Shown: positions 33,693 through 44,263, counted from the stretch's first letter. The stretch is DNA of 64,000 nt from an uncultured Paracoccaceae bacterium (GCA_947495795.1 CANMAI010000005.1:62001-126000), one strand, 5' to 3'. Program-made: numbers and translations. The notes: generated by a model not told the origin, from the letters alone.

Positions 33693-34453
33693 CGGCCCTG
33701 GACGGTGCGCATGGCGCGATGATGGCGGATGAAGAAGCCGAGGCCGGGCGCATGGCGTTTTACGCGGCGTTGCGGGCTTCGGAGCTGTTCGTGCTTCTGG
33801 AAGAGGAGCCGGTGGGGGAGAGCGCGAAGCTTCTGGTGATGGAGACGGAGGACGGGCCGGTGGCGCTGGTGTTCGATACGGAGTCGCGGATGGCCGAGTT
33901 TCTGGAAGCACCAATGCCTTACCTCGGCATCTCGGGCCGAAAGCTGGCGGAGATGCTGGCCGGGCAGGGGATTGCCCTCGGGCTGAACCTCGGGGTAGCG
34001 CCTTCGGCCATTCTGCTGGGGCCGGAGGCTGTGGACTGGATGGTGGAGAATGCGCCCGATGCCGTGGCGGTGGTGAATGCTGTGCCGCGCGAGATTTACG
34101 TGCCGCGTGATGTGCCGGAAGCCGTGCTTGTGGCGCTGGATCGTGGGTTGGCGCGGCTGGCCGGAGTGGCGGGGGCGGCGTGGCTGGTGGGTGCGACCTA
34201 TGCGGATGGTGGCTCGGGCAGCCTGCTGGCGCTGGGCGGTGTGGTGCCGGGGGATAGGGGGGCCGTGGCGGATACGGTGGCGGAAGCCTTGCAGTTTTCC
34301 GGCGTGGAGGCGGCGGCACTGGATGTGATCTTCCTCGACGATAGGTTTATGGCGGACCGGCTGGCCGAGGTGGGGCTGCGCTTTGATATCCCCGAGCTGG
34401 CTGTGGCGGCACCGATCACCCGCGACCCGGATGCGCCGCCGCGATTGATCTGA
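33689..34453 (+). CDS. SseB-domain protein
   Basis: 254 residues. The N-terminal half (AFYAALRASELFVLLEEEP, VALVFDTESRMAEFLE, GIALGLNLGVAPSAILL) matches the SseB N-terminal domain; the C-terminal half (VALDRGLARLAGVAGAAWLV and following) is the companion domain. The related enhanced-serine-sensitivity proteins have no known biochemical activity. ATG 33689 overlaps the previous stop (ATGA). No signal peptide. Confidence 0.78.
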   Translation: MTALDGAHGAMMADEEAEAGRMAFYAALRASELFVLLEEEPVGESAKLLVMETEDGPVALVFDTESRMAEFLEAPMPYLGISGRKLAEMLAGQGIALGLNLGVAPSAILLGPEAVDWMVENAPDAVAVVNAVPREIYVPRDVPEAVLVALDRGLARLAGVAGAAWLVGATYADGGSGSLLALGGVVPGDRGAVADTVAEALQFSGVEAAALDVIFLDDRFMADRLAEVGLRFDIPELAVAAPITRDPDAPPRLI

Positions 34454-34465
34454 GGCTGATCCCGC

Positions 34466-35404
34466 TCAGTACCCTTTGACGCGGTCGACCAGATTGGGCG
34501 GGGTTTGACCATTCTCGAACATCTCGATCGTCTTTGCGACGGCGACGGCGGCCGTGCTGGTGCGCGTGGCCGAGGCGATATGTGGGGTAACGGTGACGTT
34601 GGGGTGCGCCCAGTAGGGGCTGGCCTTCGGGAGAGGTTCCTCCCGGAAGACATCCAGCGTGGCGTGGGCGATATGCCCTGCATCCAGCGCATCCAGAAGG
34701 GCATCATCGTCGATCAGCGGGCCGCGACCTGGATTGAGGATGCGCGCACCTTTGGGCATATGCGCGAGTGTTTGCGCGTTGATGATGTTTTGCGTGTCCC
34801 GTGTTTCCGGCAGAAGGAGGACGAGGATTTCCGCGCGTTGCAAGGCTTTCTTGAGGCCTTTTGCACCGGAGAGGCAGGCGAGGCCGGAGATGGATTTCTC
34901 GGACCGGCTCCACCCTGTGACGGAAAAGCCGAGCGTGCTGAGGGTTTTGCCGACGGCGGAGCCGAGTGCGCCGAGGCCGAGGATTGTGATGTGGCGATCT
35001 GCGGCGAGGGGGGGGATGATATCCTCCTCCCAGACATTGCCGGATTGGGTGGCGAGGTGGCGATCCATGCCAAGATGGTAGCGCAGTGTGTGGCCCGCGA
35101 CCCATTCCGACATGCCGCGTGTGAGGCCCGGATCTATCATGCGGGTGAGGGGCTGGGTCAACGTGGTATTGCCCACGATCCTTTCCACCCCCGCCCAGAG
35201 CGAGACGACGGCCTTGGTGCGTACGAAAGGCGTGAAATCGTGGATCGCACCGGCAGGGGAATAGACGACGTAATCGGCATCCCCGGGCAGGATCGCCCGG
35301 CTGAAGCGCACATCGAAGCCCCGCGCCTCCAGTGCTTCGGGAATGGCGGTTCTGTAGGCTTCCCAATCGCGGGGATTGGCGTCGTAGAGAATTTCGAGCG
35401 TCAT
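34466..35404 (-). CDS. Glyoxylate/hydroxypyruvate reductase A-like 2-hydroxyacid dehydrogenase
   Basis: 312 residues. D-isomer 2-hydroxyacid dehydrogenase with the NAD(P) motif ILGLGALGSAVGKTL and the catalytic arginine (SLWAGVERI and NPGRGPLIDDDALL), glutamate (LDVFREEPLP) and histidine (TVTPHIASATR). The N-terminal half and spacing match GhrA, which reduces glyoxylate and hydroxypyruvate. The ATG at 35404 is preferred over an upstream in-frame start with no ribosome site. It is 10 bp downstream of rodA, so may be co-transcribed with the cell-shape genes. Confidence 0.88.
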   Translation of the reverse strand: MTLEILYDANPRDWEAYRTAIPEALEARGFDVRFSRAILPGDADYVVYSPAGAIHDFTPFVRTKAVVSLWAGVERIVGNTTLTQPLTRMIDPGLTRGMSEWVAGHTLRYHLGMDRHLATQSGNVWEEDIIPPLAADRHITILGLGALGSAVGKTLSTLGFSVTGWSRSEKSISGLACLSGAKGLKKALQRAEILVLLLPETRDTQNIINAQTLAHMPKGARILNPGRGPLIDDDALLDALDAGHIAHATLDVFREEPLPKASPYWAHPNVTVTPHIASATRTSTAAVAVAKTIEMFENGQTPPNLVDRVKGY

Positions 35405-35414
35405 TTCGGAATAC

Positions 35415-36554
35415 TTATCTTGGCCTGTGAATATGGGCGCTTTGAACAAGACCGAATGCGGCCATGAGCACGAGCATTGCTGAGCCGCCATAGGAGACGA
35501 GCGGGAGTGGGACGCCGACCACAGGGATGAGGCCCATCACCATCGCCATGTTGACGGCGAAGAAGAAGAAGAAGGTGGCGGCGATCCCGCCGGTGAGAAG
35601 TGCGCCGAAGCGATCCCGGTTGCGCATGGCTGATACCAAGCAGAACACCACTACCAAAAGGTAAAGCATCAGAAGAGAGATGGAGCCGACAAAGCCGAAT
35701 TCTTCGGCGAGGGTGGTAAAGATGAAATCTGTATGCTTTTCGGGCAGGAAGTTGAGCCGTGTTTGCGTGCCTTCCATGAAACCGCGCCCCGAGAGGCCGC
35801 CCGAGCCGAGCGCGATCTTGGATTGGGTGATGTGGTAGCCTGAGCCAAGCGGATCAAGCGACGGATCGAGAAAGGTCTCGATGCGCTTGTACTGATAATC
35901 CTTCAGGATTTGCCAGCTTTCCCCTCTGCTCATCATCACAAGCGATACAAGGCCAACCCCGCCACTGACGGCCGCTATGAAATACCAGAGCGAGACACCT
36001 GCGAGAAACATCACCACGCCGCCGCTGGCCACGATCAGGATCGCGGTGCCGAGATCCGGCTGCTGGAGGACCATTGCGGTGGGGATGAGTGTGAGGACAA
36101 GAGGCAGAGCGACCCAAAGCGGGCGCGAGACCTTCTCTCGCGGCAGCCAATCATAATAGAGCGCCAGCATCATCACGAGGGCTATTTTCATCAGTTCCGA
36201 GGGTTGGAGCATGATGAAGCCGAGATCGATCCAGCGTTGGGCGCCCATGCCGATGGAGCCGAAGAACTCCACAATGATCAGGAGGACAATGCCCGCCGCA
36301 TAGGCAATAGGGGCTATGCCGCGCCAGAAGCGGATATGGATGAAGCCCACGATAAACATGGCGGCCAACCCGAGCCCGAAGCGGATCATCTGCGCTTTGG
36401 CCCAGGGCTCGAATGAGCCGCCCGCGACGGAGTAGAGCATCAGGAAGCCGACGGATGCGACGGTGGCCAGAAGGAGGGTGAGGGCCCAGTTTAGATGGAG
36501 CACCTTGGCAAGCCCGGTGGGGATGCCGCGATCTGCCTGATCGAGAAAGGTCAT
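35415..36554 (-). CDS. rodA: Rod-shape SEDS glycosyltransferase RodA
   Basis: 379 residues with ten membrane helices. RodA polymerises peptidoglycan glycan strands during side-wall elongation with the transpeptidase PBP2. SEDS motifs: GAQRWIDLGFIMLQPSELMK, the conserved aspartate in QQPDLGTAILIVASG, FLPEKHTDFIFTTLAEEFGF, and GVPLPLVSYGGSAM. Its ATG overlaps the mrdA stop by 4 bp, giving coupled translation with its partner enzyme. Confidence 0.96.
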   Translation of the reverse strand: MTFLDQADRGIPTGLAKVLHLNWALTLLLATVASVGFLMLYSVAGGSFEPWAKAQMIRFGLGLAAMFIVGFIHIRFWRGIAPIAYAAGIVLLIIVEFFGSIGMGAQRWIDLGFIMLQPSELMKIALVMMLALYYDWLPREKVSRPLWVALPLVLTLIPTAMVLQQPDLGTAILIVASGGVVMFLAGVSLWYFIAAVSGGVGLVSLVMMSRGESWQILKDYQYKRIETFLDPSLDPLGSGYHITQSKIALGSGGLSGRGFMEGTQTRLNFLPEKHTDFIFTTLAEEFGFVGSISLLMLYLLVVVFCLVSAMRNRDRFGALLTGGIAATFFFFFAVNMAMVMGLIPVVGVPLPLVSYGGSAMLVLMAAFGLVQSAHIHRPR

Positions 36555-38485
36555 GCCCTGTCGCTCGTTGAGGGGGGCGGTGTTTCTTCCACCGGTGGCT
36601 CTGCGGCGCGGAGCGCCTCGATCTTGTCCCGTTCCTCTGCGGGGTAGGCCTCCAGCGGTGGCACGGGGCCGTAGAGGCAGCGGAGCATGATATCGCGCGC
36701 TATCGGTGCGGCCGCCACAGAGCCGCCGCCGCCATGCTCCACGATCACGGCCATCGCATAGCGCGGATCGGTGTAGGGTGCGTAGCTGACAAAGAGCGCA
36801 TGATCGCGCCGCTCCCAGGGGAGATCCTTGTTCTTGAAGACGCCGCGTGCGCGTTCTTCCGGCGTGATGATGCGCACCTGGCTCGTGCCGGTTTTGCCCG
36901 CCATCCGGTTTTCAGGATCGACGATGCGCGAGCGGCGGGCCGTGCCGCGCCTGCCATTGACCACATCGAACATGCCGCGCCGAACGAGGCCAAGGCTCTG
37001 TTCGGATATATCAAGCTCTGCGGGAGGCGGTTTTGCGGTGGGCTGGCCTTCGACCGCGCGGATGAGGCGGGGCGTGATTTCGCGGCCGCTGGCGATCCGG
37101 GCTGTCATGACTGCGAGTTGCAGTGGAGAGGCAAGCATGAAGCCCTGGCCGATGCCGGAGTTGAGCGTATCGCCCACCAGCCAATCTTCATCATGGACCC
37201 TTCGCTTCCACGCCTTTGTGGGGGTGAGGCCTTCCGAGATGGCGGGCAACGGCAGATCGTGCTTGATGCCGATGCCAAGGCGATTGGCCATCGCGGTGAT
37301 TTTTTCGATGCCGACGCGGCGGGCCACATCATAATAGTAGACATCGCAGGAAAACTTCAGGCTTTCGTTGAGATCGGTATGCCCGTGGCCGCCCCGTTTC
37401 CAGCAGTGGAAGCGGCGCCGGCCGAGCTGGTAGTGGCCGGGGCAATAAACGGTCTCTCCCGGGCCGACGACGCCTGCCTCCAGCGCTGCGAGTGCGACCA
37501 CCATTTTGAAGGTGGAGCCAGGCGGGTAGGCACCCGAGACGGCCTTGTTGGACAGCGGGCGGTAGGGATCGTTGAGCAGCTCGTTCCAGTTGCCGGTGGA
37601 AATGCCGAAGACGAAGGCGTTGGGATCGAAGCTGGGAGCGGAGGCGGAAACGATGATTTCGCCTGTTTTGACATCGAGCACGACGGCGGCCGAGCTTTGA
37701 CCAGCCATGCGCTTGAGCGCGTAGGCCTGAAGCTCCTTATCAATTGTGAGATGGAGATCCTGCCCGGCAATCCCTTCCGTGCGTTCCAGTTCACGCATCA
37801 CGCGGCCCGCTGCATTCACCTCAATACGGGAATTGCCCGCGCCGCCGCGCAGGCCGCCTTCCACCCGCTGCTCGATGCCGGTTTTGCCGATCTGGAAGTC
37901 GGGGATCTGGAGCAGGGGATCCGGGTCTTCCACACGGTTGAGATCGCGCTCGCTGACCGGGCCGACATAGCCCACGATATGAGCGAAGTTTTCCAGCTCC
38001 GGGTAGTGGCGGGTGAGGCCCACTTCTGTGGTCACGCCGGGAAGTGCGGGGGCGTTGGCGGCGACGCGCGCAATCTCCTCCCATGAGAGATGTTCGGTTA
38101 CCGTGACGGGAACGAAGGCGGAGCGCTGACGCATTTCCTTCAGCACCTTTTCCTGCCGGTCGGGCGGCAGGGGGATGAGGCGGGAGAGCTTGTGAAGCGT
38201 TTCCTCCGGATTATCGGTCTGTTCGCGCACTACGGTGACGCGGTAGTTCTGCTGGTTGACAGCGATGGGCTTGCCGTTGCGATCAAAGATAAGGCCGCGT
38301 GCGGGGGGGAGGAGGCGGATGTTGACGCGGTTTTCCTCGGCCAGAAGGCGGAACGTATCGGCCTGTTCCACCTGAAGCTGGCGCATCCGGTAGCCGAGCC
38401 CGCCGACAACGCCGAGCTTGAGGCCAAGCAGCATGAGCCCGCGCCGGGTGACATAGGTGGGCGTGGTCTGTGAAGGCCGCCTCAT
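36551..38485 (-). CDS. mrdA: Penicillin-binding protein 2 (elongation transpeptidase)
   Basis: 644 residues. Cross-links peptidoglycan with RodA in the rod complex. A short cytoplasmic start and one membrane anchor (LMLLGLKLGVVGGLGY) are followed by the pedestal domain (PPARGLIFDRNGKPIAVNQQ) and the transpeptidase domain: active-site SxxK in PPGSTFKMV (about 325), SCD in LKFSCDVYYYD, and KTGTS (about 532). The start MRRPSQTTP overlaps the mreD stop by 4 bp. The much longer upstream open frame is the mreD shadow. Confidence 0.96.
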   Translation of the reverse strand: MRRPSQTTPTYVTRRGLMLLGLKLGVVGGLGYRMRQLQVEQADTFRLLAEENRVNIRLLPPARGLIFDRNGKPIAVNQQNYRVTVVREQTDNPEETLHKLSRLIPLPPDRQEKVLKEMRQRSAFVPVTVTEHLSWEEIARVAANAPALPGVTTEVGLTRHYPELENFAHIVGYVGPVSERDLNRVEDPDPLLQIPDFQIGKTGIEQRVEGGLRGGAGNSRIEVNAAGRVMRELERTEGIAGQDLHLTIDKELQAYALKRMAGQSSAAVVLDVKTGEIIVSASAPSFDPNAFVFGISTGNWNELLNDPYRPLSNKAVSGAYPPGSTFKMVVALAALEAGVVGPGETVYCPGHYQLGRRRFHCWKRGGHGHTDLNESLKFSCDVYYYDVARRVGIEKITAMANRLGIGIKHDLPLPAISEGLTPTKAWKRRVHDEDWLVGDTLNSGIGQGFMLASPLQLAVMTARIASGREITPRLIRAVEGQPTAKPPPAELDISEQSLGLVRRGMFDVVNGRRGTARRSRIVDPENRMAGKTGTSQVRIITPEERARGVFKNKDLPWERRDHALFVSYAPYTDPRYAMAVIVEHGGGGSVAAAPIARDIMLRCLYGPVPPLEAYPAEERDKIEALRAAEPPVEETPPPSTSDRA

Positions 38486-39009
38486 GCGACACCGCCCATT
38501 CTGCCCCGCTCCGCCTCGGGTGCGCGGATGCGGAGGACGCCGTAGAGCGTGAAGGCTATGAGCGGGTAGAGGCCGGTGGTGATTGCATACTGGAAGAGCA
38601 TCCGGCCTGCCGGCGGGTTGGGCACGAGGGAAAGCGAGAGGATGAGCGACTGGAGGAGGAGCATGAGGCCGAAGAGAATGGCGAAGGTGACCCATTCGAA
38701 GAGGAAGGGCCTGTCGTGATGGCCGCGGGACTGGATGCGCAGGAATTCGGTGGCCATCAGGACCATGAAGCACCAGAGGCCGGGCGGGCGGGAGAGGATG
38801 AAATCGGCCATGAGGAAGATCGCGACGATCAGCAGCACGGGCGTGCTGTCTGGCCGACGGAGCACCCAGGCGGCGGTGAGGGCGAAGAGGAGGTCGGGCC
38901 AGATGAGCGCATCGGCCTGCAGTTCCAGCGGGAGAAGCTGGAGGAGGATAAGGAGGGTGGTAAGGCCGAGGAACATCAGCGATTTGAGGAGCGGGGAGTT
39001 GGCCTTCAT
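38482..39009 (-). CDS. mreD: Rod-shape-determining protein MreD
   Basis: 175 residues, five to six membrane helices and little else (LGLTTLLILLQLLPLEL, LIWPDLLFALTAAWVL, RPPGLWCFMVLMATEFL). The WPDLLF and ATEFLRIQ stretches match MreD, which joins MreC and MreB in the membrane part of the elongation complex. It overlaps mreC and mrdA by 4 bp each, consistent with a single polycistronic transcript. Confidence 0.9.
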   Translation of the reverse strand: MKANSPLLKSLMFLGLTTLLILLQLLPLELQADALIWPDLLFALTAAWVLRRPDSTPVLLIVAIFLMADFILSRPPGLWCFMVLMATEFLRIQSRGHHDRPFLFEWVTFAILFGLMLLLQSLILSLSLVPNPPAGRMLFQYAITTGLYPLIAFTLYGVLRIRAPEAERGRMGGVA

Positions 39010-39926
39010 TGCGAGGCCCCCTCTGTGGCACGGCTTTCCTCGATGGTTTCCAGCGCATCGCCCGGCAGGGCCGGGCCGATCAGCTCTCCGGGGCCCACGA
39101 TCTGCTCCGAAGGGGCCTGACGGAGCACGCGGATAAATTCCAGCCTGCGGTAATCGGCGGCGAGGCGGACGCGGAGCCTGCCATCTGGGCCGGTGGCGAC
39201 GGTGCCGATCAGGATATCGGCCGGGAAGAGGCCGCCATCGCCCGAGGTCATCACGCGGTCTCCGGGGCGGACTTCCTCGATGCTTTCGATGAAATCGAGG
39301 ACGGGCGCGTTGGTATTGTCGCCCGAGACAAGGGCGCGTTGGCCGGAATCGGGGAGGATGGAGGGCACTTTGGAGTTGATGTCCGTCAACAGGATCACGC
39401 GGCTTGTGGTATCGCCGACACCTGAGATGCGACCGACGAGGCCGAGACCGTCGACCGTGGCGGAGCCATCCTGCACACCGTCGATGCGGCCTATGTTGAG
39501 GAGGCCGGACTGGCGGAAGGGGCTGCCGCTATCTGCGATCACCTCTCCGGCCACAAAGCGCAGGCGGGGGGAGAGGCGGACGTTGTTGAGCGCGCGGAGG
39601 CGGGCGTTTTTCTCCTCCAACTGGAGGGCCGCCTCGCGCCAGCCTTTCATACGCTGTAATTCGCGGCGCAGTTCGCGGTTTTGCGCATACACCTCTTCCA
39701 GCGTCTGATAGTCGCTGATCATCCGGTTGATCGAGGTGAGCGGGTTGAGCGACCACTCGATATTGGGCACGACGCGATCCAGAATGGCGATGCGCAGGGT
39801 TTCCACGCGCGGGTTATCTATCCGCCAGAGGAGGAAAAGGGCGAGCAGGAAAACCGAGACCCCGGTGATCAGGATCCGGCGGATCGTGCGCCACATTGCA
39901 GAGACTTCATTGTCGCCCGTTGCCAC
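39006..39926 (-). CDS. mreC: Rod-shape-determining protein MreC
   Basis: 306 residues. One N-terminal membrane helix (ILITGVSVFLLALFLLW), a coiled coil (about 70-115, QNRELRRELQRMKGWREAAL), then the beta-rich periplasmic domain (FVAGEVIADSGSPFRQSGLL, GLVGRISGVGDTTSRVILL, DILIGTVATG). MreC scaffolds PBP2 and the MreB filaments. A GTG start at 39926 has GAGGG upstream; ATG 39896 is the alternative. It overlaps mreD by 4 bp and follows mreB by 31 bp. Confidence 0.94.
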   Translation of the reverse strand: MATGDNEVSAMWRTIRRILITGVSVFLLALFLLWRIDNPRVETLRIAILDRVVPNIEWSLNPLTSINRMISDYQTLEEVYAQNRELRRELQRMKGWREAALQLEEKNARLRALNNVRLSPRLRFVAGEVIADSGSPFRQSGLLNIGRIDGVQDGSATVDGLGLVGRISGVGDTTSRVILLTDINSKVPSILPDSGQRALVSGDNTNAPVLDFIESIEEVRPGDRVMTSGDGGLFPADILIGTVATGPDGRLRVRLAADYRRLEFIRVLRQAPSEQIVGPGELIGPALPGDALETIEESRATEGASQ

Positions 39927-39957
39927 GCTTGCCCTCGTTTACGCGCTGCCGCTCTGG

Positions 39958-41169
<1,212 letters not shown>

Positions 41170-41248
41170 TTAAGGTGAATTTGACTTGTTCTCTACAACA
41201 CTGGCGGCTAACCACGCGCTTGAAATTTCACGTTCGGAGACGTCCTCT

Positions 41249-42031
41249 ATGACAGCTGCGCCGGTTCCCTTCATCGTTCTCGGGACGATCCGCTCGGGCT
41301 CGTACAATCTGGTGAGCCTGCTGGATTCCGCGCCTGACCTTGTGTGCTACGGAGAAGTTTACAAGCAGCGATATGTGGAACTTCCCGAGCCTGCGCTGAA
41401 GACCCTGGGACTGACGCGGATGGATACTGGGAAGCGCGATGCGCTTGGAGGTGAGCTGGTCGGTGCCCTGCGTGATCTCAATCCGCACCAGTCTACTGGT
41501 TTCAAGCTTTTTCCCGGTCACCTTAAAGGCCGCCCGTTCCTGCGCAAGATGATGTTCTCGGGGCGCTTTCGGATGGTTCTGCTGACGAGGCCTTTGCTTG
41601 AGATCCTTGTCTCTTTCCTTATTGCGGAGAAGACCGGGAAATACACCTCGCAACCAGAAGCCCTGCCGGAGGACCATCAGGTTGGGGTGACGGAGGAAGA
41701 TATCGTCGCAGCGGAGGGCTTCATTCAGAGGCATCGCAAGATATGCCGAGAGTTAAGGACCGCCGCAGGAGTTGAGGTTTTCGATATCAGCTACAAGGGT
41801 ACGCAGAACCCTGACATGCTGCAGAAACTGCTGGAGTTTCTCGGTTCTGACGCTGATGCGAGCAACCTCAAGACATCGTTTAGCAAGCAATCGAGCTCTG
41901 AACTGCATGAGCGCGTCGAAAACTGGGAGGCGCTGGCAGCGCTTCTGACAAGGACTGACCGGGTGAGCTATCTTGAGGCTGCAGGATATGACAGTTCGGG
42001 CGCCCTTATTGGCTCTGAGTGTCATCTCTGA
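41249..42031 (+). CDS. Sulfotransferase-like protein
   Basis: 260 residues. FIVLGTIRSGSYNLVSLL near the start is the 5'-phosphosulfate-binding loop type (RSGSxxL) of sulfotransferases, and RFRMVLLTRPLLEILVSFLI corresponds to the 3'-phosphate region. It is related to the loosely defined bacterial sulfotransferase family that modifies polysaccharides or lipids; the acceptor is unknown. ATG 41249 follows GGAGA; the longer frame lacks support. It converges on leuA across a hairpin. Confidence 0.7.
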   Translation: MTAAPVPFIVLGTIRSGSYNLVSLLDSAPDLVCYGEVYKQRYVELPEPALKTLGLTRMDTGKRDALGGELVGALRDLNPHQSTGFKLFPGHLKGRPFLRKMMFSGRFRMVLLTRPLLEILVSFLIAEKTGKYTSQPEALPEDHQVGVTEEDIVAAEGFIQRHRKICRELRTAAGVEVFDISYKGTQNPDMLQKLLEFLGSDADASNLKTSFSKQSSSELHERVENWEALAALLTRTDRVSYLEAAGYDSSGALIGSECHL

Positions 42032-42035
42032 AAGC

Positions 42036-42064
42036 GTCTGCAGGCTCCGGAGAGGCCTGCAGAC
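42036..42064. terminator. Bidirectional hairpin between sulfotransferase gene and leuA
   Basis: GTCTGCAGGC (42036-42045) pairs perfectly with GCCTGCAGAC (42055-42064) around a 9-base loop, filling the 40-bp gap between two convergent stop codons. Either strand lacks a U-tract. Confidence 0.55.
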
Positions 42065-42071
42065 CAGTGCC

Positions 42072-43613
42072 TTAGGAGGTCATCGCTGCGGGCGCTGACT
42101 TTTCGCGCCGGACGATGAGCTTGTTGAGTGCGTTGACATAGGCTTTTGCGGAGGCGACCACGGTATCGGTCTCCGATGCCTGACCGGTGACGATCTTGCC
42201 GCCTTCTTCCATCCGCACGGTTACGGTGGCCTGGGCATCAGTGCCTTCTGTGACGGCATGGACCTGATAGAGCGCCAGTTCCGCCTCATGCGGGAAGAGG
42301 CGGGTGATGGCGTTGAAGGTTGCATCGACCGGGCCATCGCCCTGTGCCGTCACCTGATGATCCTGTCCGTCGATGGTGAGCGTGAGATCCGCGCTTTGCG
42401 GGGCTTCGGTGCCGCAGATCACCCGCAGGAATTTCACCTTGATCGTATCGTGCCCGGCGCTGGTGGTGCTGTCGGCCATCATCGCAAGAAGGTCGTCATC
42501 GTAGATTTCCTTCTTGCGATCTGCCAGAGCCTTGAATCGGACGAAGACATCGTTGAGCTGATTGTCGCCAAGCTGGAAGCCGAGCGCTTCGAGTTTGGAG
42601 CGGAGGGCGGCGCGGCCGGAATGCTTGCCCATGACGAGATTGCTTTCGGTAAGGCCGACATCTTCGGGCGCCATGATCTCGAATGTGCCCGCGTGTTTCA
42701 GCATGCCGTCCTGATGGATGCCGCTTTCGTGTGCGAAGGCGTTCTTGCCGACGATGGCCTTGTTGTACTGAACGGCGAAGCCCGAGACATGCGCGACGCG
42801 GCGGGAGATCTGCATGATCTTGGTGGTGTCGATGCCGGTATCAAAGGGCATGATATCGTGGCGGACTTTCATGGCCATCACGACCTCTTCGAGCGCGGTG
42901 TTGCCCGCCCGTTCGCCGAGGCCGTTGATGGTGCATTCGATCTGGCGGGCACCTGCCTCTACGGCGGCAAGGCTGTTGGCCGTCGCCATTCCAAGATCGT
43001 TGTGGCAATGCGTGGCGATTGTGATTTCGTCCATGCCCGGCACGCGTTCGAGCAGCATCCGGATGATGTCCGCGCTTTCGCGGGGGGCGGTGTAGCCGAC
43101 GGTATCGGGGATGTTGATTGTGGTGGCACCTGCCTTGATCGCAATCTCGCAGACGCGGGCGAGGTAATCATCCTCGGTGCGGGTTGCGTCCATCGGGCTC
43201 CATTGCACGTTGTCGCAGAGGTTGCGGGCGTGGGTGACAGTGGCGTGGATCTTATCGGCCATCGCTTCCTTATCGAGCTTTACCTGAAACTCGCGGTGAA
43301 GCGGTGAGGTGCCGATGAAGGTGTGGATGCGGGGGCGCTTGGCGTGTTTGACTGCCTCCCAGCAGCGGTCAATATCGCCGAAGCTGGCACGGGAGAGGCC
43401 GCAGATGACGGCGTTTTGGGTTTGGGCAGCGATCTTGCTGACGGCCTCGAAATCGCCGTCGGAGGCGATCGGGAAGCCCGCTTCTATGATATCGACGCCC
43501 ATCTCATCGAGGAGCTGGGCGATTTCCAGCTTTTCGGTGAGGGTCATCGTGGCGCCGGGGCTTTGCTCTCCGTCGCGCAAGGTGGTGTCGAATATCTGCA
43601 CTCTGTTGGTCAT
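42072..43613 (-). CDS. leuA: 2-isopropylmalate synthase
   Basis: 513 residues, the usual LeuA length. First committed step of leucine synthesis: acetyl-CoA plus 2-oxoisovalerate. The HMGL-type barrel has DTTLRDGEQSPGATM (metal aspartate), TINIPDTVGYTAPRE, and the HxH metal pair in IATHCHNDLGMATAN. The C-terminal LeuA regulatory dimerisation domain (about 390-510) includes ALYQVHAVTEGTDAQATV and gives leucine feedback. It lies 34 bp downstream of an RNA-ligase-like gene on the same strand. Confidence 0.96.
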   Translation of the reverse strand: MTNRVQIFDTTLRDGEQSPGATMTLTEKLEIAQLLDEMGVDIIEAGFPIASDGDFEAVSKIAAQTQNAVICGLSRASFGDIDRCWEAVKHAKRPRIHTFIGTSPLHREFQVKLDKEAMADKIHATVTHARNLCDNVQWSPMDATRTEDDYLARVCEIAIKAGATTINIPDTVGYTAPRESADIIRMLLERVPGMDEITIATHCHNDLGMATANSLAAVEAGARQIECTINGLGERAGNTALEEVVMAMKVRHDIMPFDTGIDTTKIMQISRRVAHVSGFAVQYNKAIVGKNAFAHESGIHQDGMLKHAGTFEIMAPEDVGLTESNLVMGKHSGRAALRSKLEALGFQLGDNQLNDVFVRFKALADRKKEIYDDDLLAMMADSTTSAGHDTIKVKFLRVICGTEAPQSADLTLTIDGQDHQVTAQGDGPVDATFNAITRLFPHEAELALYQVHAVTEGTDAQATVTVRMEEGGKIVTGQASETDTVVASAKAYVNALNKLIVRREKSAPAAMTS

Positions 43614-43647
43614 TGTCTTGTCCTCTGAATGTCTTTGGGAGGGAGGC

Positions 43648-44187
43648 CTATTTGAAGCCGAAATCCCGCCGTTTGATTTTTGCCATGCGCCCGTCTGGGT
43701 GATGGAAGACGATCCCTTCGCCGACCAGGCTTTCCAGAAAATCCCGCAGCCCTTCGAAATCGCGGGGACAATCCTCGAACTGCTCCGCTTTTGCGTGAGC
43801 CACCATGGTGTGGGCTTCGGCTTTTTCCGGATTTCCCTGAACCTTTGGGCCGATCAGCTCATAAGTGCCGGGCTTTGGATCGGTTACGCTGGCGATCCCT
43901 TCGAGATGCCATTTATCCGTGGGCTCGACCGGCATCCAGCCGACCGACTTCCCCGTAACAGGATCCTCCGCTGCGAGGGTGAAGCCGGGCGGAAGGGCAG
44001 CACCGGGCTTGATCTCGCGCCGTTTCCACCAGGTTATGCCGTCGAACATTGTGCAGGTGCCGTCATATTTGCGGGTCGCGGTGCCTTCGCTCGCGAGTAC
44101 CCAGAGACAATCGGGGTGCGGAGTGTTGAGAACACGGGAAGGATTACCTTCAAAATCGCGGTTGAAGACTGTGGGTGTCTTTCTCAT
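43648..44187 (-). CDS. RNA-ligase-family protein (DUF5565/HsRnl C12orf29-like)
   Basis: 179 residues. The nucleotidyltransferase motifs are in order: motif I TRKYDGTCTMF with lysine 40 as the expected AMP acceptor, then WWKRREIKPGAALPPGF, motif III GTYELIGPKVQGNPE, motif IV GEGIVFHHPDGR, and motif V MAKIKRRDFGF. This set matches the small 5'-3' RNA ligases related to human C12orf29. It probably adenylylates itself with ATP and joins RNA ends; the biological substrate is unknown. ATG 44187 is 34 bp upstream of leuA. Confidence 0.8.
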   Translation of the reverse strand: MRKTPTVFNRDFEGNPSRVLNTPHPDCLWVLASEGTATRKYDGTCTMFDGITWWKRREIKPGAALPPGFTLAAEDPVTGKSVGWMPVEPTDKWHLEGIASVTDPKPGTYELIGPKVQGNPEKAEAHTMVAHAKAEQFEDCPRDFEGLRDFLESLVGEGIVFHHPDGRMAKIKRRDFGFK

Positions 44188-44263
44188 CTCATCGCTCCCG
44201 CCGCTTCTGATGTGCGCGGCGCGATGATTGATACCGTTTAAGAAGTGTCATGGAGTTGTGCCT

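Noticed and set aside
36734-38086. 450-codon open frame on the plus strand
   Set aside because: Fully antisense to mrdA; protein lacks recognisable content.
44192-44251. 20-codon leader peptide before the RNA-ligase gene
   Set aside because: It has only two adjacent leucines and no ribosome site; an attenuator model is not supported.
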